From contig DAOSWM010000044.1 of the NCBI GenBank assembly GCA_035380045.1, positions 1 through 27,289 on the forward strand: a stretch of 27,289 nt of DNA, given 5' to 3'. Shown here one piece after another: positions 24,003 through 27,289 of this stretch (position 1 is the stretch's first letter; every line of letters begins with the position of its first letter). Origin of the DNA: DAOSWM01 sp035380045. GTDB lineage: Bacteria > Bacteroidota > Bacteroidia > Bacteroidales > Tenuifilaceae. A program made the position numbers and the translations under genes. Under the pieces are notes generated by a model. That model was not told where the DNA came from. It did no database searches and saw nothing but the letters and a program-made list of their open reading frames with translations.

Positions 24003-24581
24003 TTAACTTTCGTTCTCCTTCACCAACTTGGCGCAAACCTCGTACTCCTCGCGTTGGATGTAAAAATTTAGCAGCTTCTCAAAGAAACGTACGTTACCAA
24101 ACATTGGGTGGTTTTTGTCGTACTCAATTCTTCCTGTAATTGTGTCGTTTAGTATGTCAAATGTGTTGCTGGTTTCAATAGTGCTATCCTGTTCAATTTC
24201 ACTATTCTGTGGATTTTTATCCTCTTTCTCGGCTTCGTTGAAATTTGAAAATATTTGGTTTAGGTTGAAACCCCCTTGTTGGAATGAGTTGATACCTTTC
24301 TCTAAGGTTTTCAGCTCGCTAATTTCCTTATTAAAATCAGGTACGTTCCTATACTTTGAGAAAAAATCGACAATTAAATTCTGGATTTTCAGATTATCCT
24401 CATTCTCCTTCAAAATCTTTTTGCTCAGGGCGTAACGTTCGCTCAACTTCTGCGAACGAATACCAGAAAGGGGCTCGGTTAAAATTTGTCGTATTTCATT
24501 CTCGTTAACCCTAATGGAGTTAAGGTTTTCAATTACCCTAGCCTTTAAAGCCTCTAAAAGTTTGTTCATCAATTCTCTCAT
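24003..24581 (-). CDS. Hypothetical protein
   Basis: I do not recognise this 192-residue protein. It is charged and largely helical, with Lys/Glu-rich stretches that could form coiled coils (about residues 1-75), a Gln/Asn-rich low-complexity middle (EKEDKNPQNSEIEQDS) and an ordered C-terminal part (FFEKLLNFYIQREEYEVCAKLV). There is no signal peptide or membrane segment. The ATG at 24581 (MRELMNKLL) was chosen; one at 24569 is also possible, and a GTG at 24707 gives an unlikely extension into the promoter region. It is a single gene, ended by a hairpin, divergent from etfB. Confidence 0.7.
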   Translation of the reverse strand: MRELMNKLLEALKARVIENLNSIRVNENEIRQILTEPLSGIRSQKLSERYALSKKILKENEDNLKIQNLIVDFFSKYRNVPDFNKEISELKTLEKGINSFQQGGFNLNQIFSNFNEAEKEDKNPQNSEIEQDSTIETSNTFDILNDTITGRIEYDKNHPMFGNVRFFEKLLNFYIQREEYEVCAKLVKENES

Positions 24582-24834
24582 CACATAAATAGTTAAACTT
24601 AAGCGAAAATTAATCTGAAAACATATAATATTCCTTATACGAGTAAAACAGCAGGAATGTATAATTTGTTTAACAGGAGTTATGTTATATTGGTCAGAAA
24701 AAGCCACATTACCAAAACACTAATTAAACAAACGAACAATACCTTTAACGCTCACTAACAAACAGATAACAAAAGTTGTACCATACCTTTGTAACGATTA
24801 TCAGATTCTAACCACTTCATTAACCCATTTTTCT

Positions 24835-24842
24835 TATATTTG
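24835..24842 (+). promoter_or_regulatory. Candidate -7 promoter element for etfBA
   Basis: TATATTTG matches the Bacteroidota -7 consensus TAnnTTTG exactly and would give a leader of roughly 130 nt before etfB. The -33 element is not convincing. Confidence 0.35.
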
Positions 24843-24879
24843 TACGCAAAATAATTTACAAAAAACAATGTAACTCACG

Positions 24880-24917
24880 GAATAAGAATGCATTTCAAGG
24901 TAAATGAGTGCTTATTC
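24880..24917 (+). promoter_or_regulatory. Hairpin in etfBA leader
   Basis: GAATAAG (24880-24886) pairs with CTTATTC (24911-24917), and after a 4 x 4 internal loop CATTT (24891-24895) pairs with AAATG (24902-24906). No T run follows, so it is not a terminator. It ends 60 nt before the etfB start. Confidence 0.4.
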
Positions 24918-24977
24918 TGCTGTTGCTTTTCTGAAATAAGTAGCTCAAAATAATTAACAATTTAAAAAAAGTGATTG

Positions 24978-25727
24978 ATGAAGATTTTAGTTTGTATCAG
25001 TAATGTGCCCGACACAACAACAAAGGTGAAGTTTACTGACAACAACACCAAATTCGACACAACTGGTGTTCAGTGGGTTATTAACCCTTGGGATGAGTTG
25101 GCACTTACCCGTGCCCTCGAGTTGAAAGATAACGCTGCAACGGGTGTGAAAGGAGTAACCGTTGCACATGTTGGACCAGCAACTGCAGAACCTACCATAC
25201 GTAAGGCCCTTGCCATTGGTGCCGATGATGCAATTCGTATTAACCTCGACCCCAAGGATGCATACCAGGTTGCTGCACAAATTGCAGAGGTAGTTAAGAA
25301 CGAGCAGTTTGACGTTATTCTCTGTGGCATTGAATCGAGCGATTTCAACGGTTCAACCGTAGGTAGCATGGTTGCAGAATTTTTAGGATACCCTTCGGTT
25401 TCTGCTGTTTCAGGGCTGAATTTTGATAATGGGAATGCAGTAATTACCCGCGAAATTGATGGTGGAAAAGAATCCGTTTCGGTTCCAACCCCATTCGTTG
25501 CTATTGTACAGAAAGGAATAGCAAAGGAGCCTCGCATTGCGGCAATGCGCGGAATTATGCAGGCTCGTACAAAAGTGATTAAAGTTATTGAACCGGTTGC
25601 TGTTGACGCACTCACCGAGGTAACTTCGTTTGAGCCTCCTCAACCACGCGCAAAGTGCGTTTTTGTTGATGCTGAAAATCCAAAGCAGCTAATCGATCTG
25701 CTTCAGAACGAAGCAAAAGTTATTTAA
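24978..25727 (+). CDS. etfB: Electron transfer flavoprotein subunit beta
   Basis: The 249-residue FixA/EtfB protein starts MKILVCISNVPDTTTKVKF, followed by INPWDELALTRALEL and the nucleotide-binding VAHVGPATAEP and CGIESSDFNGSTVGSMVAEFLGYP. It forms a heterodimer with EtfA, encoded 30 bp downstream, and passes electrons from acyl-CoA dehydrogenases or similar flavoenzymes. I chose the ATG at 24978 over the TTG one codon earlier. Whether this Etf bifurcates electrons to ferredoxin cannot be decided from the window. Confidence 0.94.
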   Translation: MKILVCISNVPDTTTKVKFTDNNTKFDTTGVQWVINPWDELALTRALELKDNAATGVKGVTVAHVGPATAEPTIRKALAIGADDAIRINLDPKDAYQVAAQIAEVVKNEQFDVILCGIESSDFNGSTVGSMVAEFLGYPSVSAVSGLNFDNGNAVITREIDGGKESVSVPTPFVAIVQKGIAKEPRIAAMRGIMQARTKVIKVIEPVAVDALTEVTSFEPPQPRAKCVFVDAENPKQLIDLLQNEAKVI

Positions 25728-25757
25728 TTTATTGCTAATCAGAATAAAAACAATAAT

Positions 25758-26729
25758 ATGTCAGTATTAGTTTTCGCTGAGAATTGGGATGGAAAATTCA
25801 AGAAACTTTCGTTCGAACTCGTTTCTTACGGAGCCAAAGTAGCAGAAATGCTAGGTGTTTCAACAACTGTCCTGTCAATTGGCAATGTTGCCGATGACGA
25901 ACTTTCCAAACTTGGAAACTACGGTGCACAAAAAATATTGAGCCTAAAGAACGATGCATTAAACATTCTCGATAGTCAGGCCTACACCGCTGCAATTGCT
26001 GAAATTGCACAGCAAGAGGGAGCAAAGGTTGTAGTAATTGCCAACAATAACATGGGAAAATCAATCGCACCCAGACTTTCAGTAAAGCTGAAAGCAGCGA
26101 TTGGCTCCGGCGTTAGCAAGCTACCACTCAGCACCAGCCCATTTGTAGTATACAAAAGAGCATATTCAGGAAACGCATACGCACACGTTGAGCTAAAATC
26201 GGACGTAAAAATTATTACGCTTGCACAAAACTCATTCGACCTGATTGAAACTTCAAACCAGGCTTCAATTGAGACTGCCACCGTAAATATTGACGGTTCG
26301 TTGGTTAAAACCAAGGTGAACGATGTTCAAAAGCAATCCGGCAAGCTTCTGCTAACCGATGCTGAGATTGTTGTTTCCGGCGGCCGTGGAATGAAATCGC
26401 CTGACAACTGGGGACCAATTGTTGAACTTGCCGATTTACTTGGTGGTGCAACTGCTTGTTCTCGTCCAGTTTCCGACGAAGGATGGCGCCCTCACGAAGA
26501 GCACACCGGACAAACCGGAAAAATTGTTGCTCCAAACCTTTACATTGCAGTTGGAATTTCGGGCGCAACCCAACACCTTGCAGGCGTTAGCTCATCGAAG
26601 TACATTGTTGCAATCAACACCGATAAGGATGCTCCTATTTTCGAGGCAGCACAGTACGGAATTGTTGGCGATGCATCGAAAGTGCTTCCTAAGCTTGTTG
26701 AAGCGGTTAAAGAAGCGAAGGCAAAGTAG
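25758..26729 (+). CDS. etfA: Electron transfer flavoprotein subunit alpha
   Basis: The 323-residue FixB/EtfA protein has a diverged N-terminal domain and the conserved FAD-binding C-terminal domain: SGGRGM (from residue 207), LGGATACSRPVSDEGW, HTGQTGKIVAPNLYIAVGISGATQH and INTDKDAPIFEAAQYGIVGD. It is the FAD-holding partner of EtfB in the same operon. The IVP-family gene and its inverted repeats now lie between it and the next gene at 27257. Confidence 0.95.
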   Translation: MSVLVFAENWDGKFKKLSFELVSYGAKVAEMLGVSTTVLSIGNVADDELSKLGNYGAQKILSLKNDALNILDSQAYTAAIAEIAQQEGAKVVVIANNNMGKSIAPRLSVKLKAAIGSGVSKLPLSTSPFVVYKRAYSGNAYAHVELKSDVKIITLAQNSFDLIETSNQASIETATVNIDGSLVKTKVNDVQKQSGKLLLTDAEIVVSGGRGMKSPDNWGPIVELADLLGGATACSRPVSDEGWRPHEEHTGQTGKIVAPNLYIAVGISGATQHLAGVSSSKYIVAINTDKDAPIFEAAQYGIVGDASKVLPKLVEAVKEAKAK

Positions 26730-26751
26730 GCAACATCTATTAGAATAAAGA

Positions 26752-26771
26752 AATGTAAAATGTAAAATGTA
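26752..26771. repeat. Left inverted repeat of IVP cassette (ATGTAAA-type)
   Basis: The run AATGTAAAATGTAAAATGTA here is inverted relative to TTTTACATTTTACATT at 27212-27227 and ATTTACATTTTACATT at 27191-27206. The match is 15-16 bp, and the two arms frame the four-helix-bundle gene. Confidence 0.75.
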
Positions 26772-26796
26772 GAATAACCAATGTAGAAGTTTTGGC

Positions 26797-27165
26797 ATGA
26801 CTGATATTTCAAGAAAATACGATTTAGAGGAAAGATTAATATCTTTTGCAATTAGGATGCTTGAAGTATCTGAACTGTTAAACAAAACTAATGCTGGAAA
26901 TCATTTTTCAGGGCAGTTAGTAAGATCAGGCACTTCTCCTGCCTTTAACTATGGAGAAGCACAAGCAGCTGAGTCAAGCAAGGACTTCATTCATAAAATG
27001 GGAATTGTGTTGAAGGAGCTTCGCGAAACAAGTATTTGTCTAAAAATCATTGTTCGTAAACCGTTGATTAAAGAACCCGAGCAAATTCAAAGGGATTTAT
27101 CAGAATGCAATGAGTTGATAGCCATTTTTGCCAAGAGTATCAAAACTGCAAAAGAGAAAAGATAG
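26797..27165 (+). CDS. Four-helix-bundle protein of the 23S rRNA intervening-sequence (IVP) family
   Basis: The 122-residue helical protein has LEERLISFAIRMLEVSELL, a GNHFSGQLVRSGTSPAFNYGEA centre and KMGIVLKELRETSICLKII, the pattern of the four-helix-bundle proteins first found in intervening sequences of 23S rRNA genes and now known at many chromosomal sites. Function is unknown. Here it is intergenic, 67 bp after etfA, and framed by inverted ATGTAAA-type repeats (26752-26771 and 27191-27227), which suggests it came in as a small cassette. No transposase is present. Confidence 0.85.
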   Translation: MTDISRKYDLEERLISFAIRMLEVSELLNKTNAGNHFSGQLVRSGTSPAFNYGEAQAAESSKDFIHKMGIVLKELRETSICLKIIVRKPLIKEPEQIQRDLSECNELIAIFAKSIKTAKEKR

Positions 27166-27190
27166 GGGATGTATATTTTTTTTCTTTCCC

Positions 27191-27227
27191 ATTTACATTT
27201 TACATTTAGAGTTTTACATTTTACATT
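27191..27227. repeat. Right inverted repeat of IVP cassette
   Basis: Two copies of an ATTTTACATT-type word (27191-27206 and 27212-27227) are inverted to the left arm at 26752-26771. RNA across the gene could fold with these arms as a long stem. Confidence 0.75.
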
Positions 27228-27256
27228 GTTTTAGTTTCTGAATTAAAATTTCACCT

Positions 27257-27289
27257 ATGATAAATCAAGTTCTCTTCGCCCTAGCACTT
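27257..27289 (+). CDS. Start of a further gene, cut by the window end
   Basis: An ATG at 27257 opens MINQVLFALAL and runs off the window. The hydrophobic start suggests a membrane segment or signal peptide. Behind etfBA, an Etf-linked membrane Fe-S oxidoreductase would be plausible, but eleven residues cannot show it. Confidence 0.4.
   Translation, partial: MINQVLFALAL

Larger units (their letters stand above)
24582..24977. other. Divergent intergenic region upstream of etfB
   Basis: No gene is seen. Two words that fit the Bacteroidota -7 box TAnnTTTG are present on the plus strand, TACCTTTG at 24784-24791 and TATATTTG at 24835-24842, but neither has a good TTTG about 20 bp upstream. A leader hairpin at 24880-24917 is listed separately. 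Confidence 0.5.

Noticed and set aside
24582..24707. N-terminal extension of the hypothetical protein from a GTG at 24707
   Set aside because: The extension is Cys/Ile-rich and noncoding in look, and occupies the divergent promoter region.
25070..26568. Long minus-strand open frames opposite etfB and etfA
   Set aside because: They are shadows of strongly recognised plus-strand genes with no motifs of their own.

Overview
The window reads as a chromosome segment of an anaerobic Bacteroidota bacterium, probably order Bacteroidales. This is inferred from four things: a type IX secretion (T9SS) C-terminal sorting domain, an S46 dipeptidyl peptidase, a DUF2520/kdsC/ubiA/maf gene run of the kind seen in this phylum, and weak or absent Shine-Dalgarno sites with A-rich leaders. 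No rRNA, tRNA, CRISPR array, transposase or phage gene was seen.

Layout. (1) 1-5690, plus strand: an AT-rich leader, a secreted beta-helix protein whose signal peptide looks broken by a one-base shift, and a 1380-residue T9SS cargo protein. The cargo protein carries two internal repeat arrays (5 x 77 and 13 x 51 residues, the latter with an exact 461-bp duplication) and ends at a strong terminator. (2) 5719-6852, minus: a MobB-MobA fusion for making the molybdenum guanine dinucleotide cofactor. (3) 7113-11599, plus: a three-gene NAD-linked formate dehydrogenase (NuoE-like, NuoF-like, molybdenum catalytic subunit with Cys in the Sec position). (4) 11675-15142, minus: hydCBA, an NADH-linked [FeFe] hydrogenase, convergent with the formate dehydrogenase and sharing a bidirectional terminator. 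(5) 15143-15686: a 544-bp intergenic region with two tandem Rex-like operators, a 22-bp CRP/FNR-type palindrome and a 147-bp nested inverted-repeat element around a perfect 60-bp palindrome. (6) 15687-23868, minus: nine tightly packed genes that may form one operon: DUF2520 protein, kdsC, ubiA-family prenyltransferase, maf, DPP11-like S46 peptidase, then a selenium cassette (cysteine desulfurase-like, yedF, DUF3343, selD). (7) 24003-24581, minus: an unrecognised gene. (8) 24978-26729, plus: etfB-etfA. (9) 26751-27228: a four-helix-bundle (IVP-family) gene framed by inverted ATGTAAA-type repeats. (10) From 27257: the first codons of another gene.

How it fits together (inference). The formate dehydrogenase and the hydrogenase each have their own NuoE/NuoF-like diaphorase pair, and both NuoF-like subunits lack the extra Fe-S domains found in electron-bifurcating homologues. 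Together they could interconvert formate and H2 + CO2 through the NADH pool, like a soluble split formate-hydrogenlyase, with the hydrogenase under NADH/NAD control by Rex. The MobBA protein would supply the formate dehydrogenase cofactor. The selenium cassette has no visible consumer: selA, selB, tRNA-Sec and selU are absent from the window and the local formate dehydrogenase uses Cys. It may serve a selenium-dependent molybdenum hydroxylase or another use encoded elsewhere.
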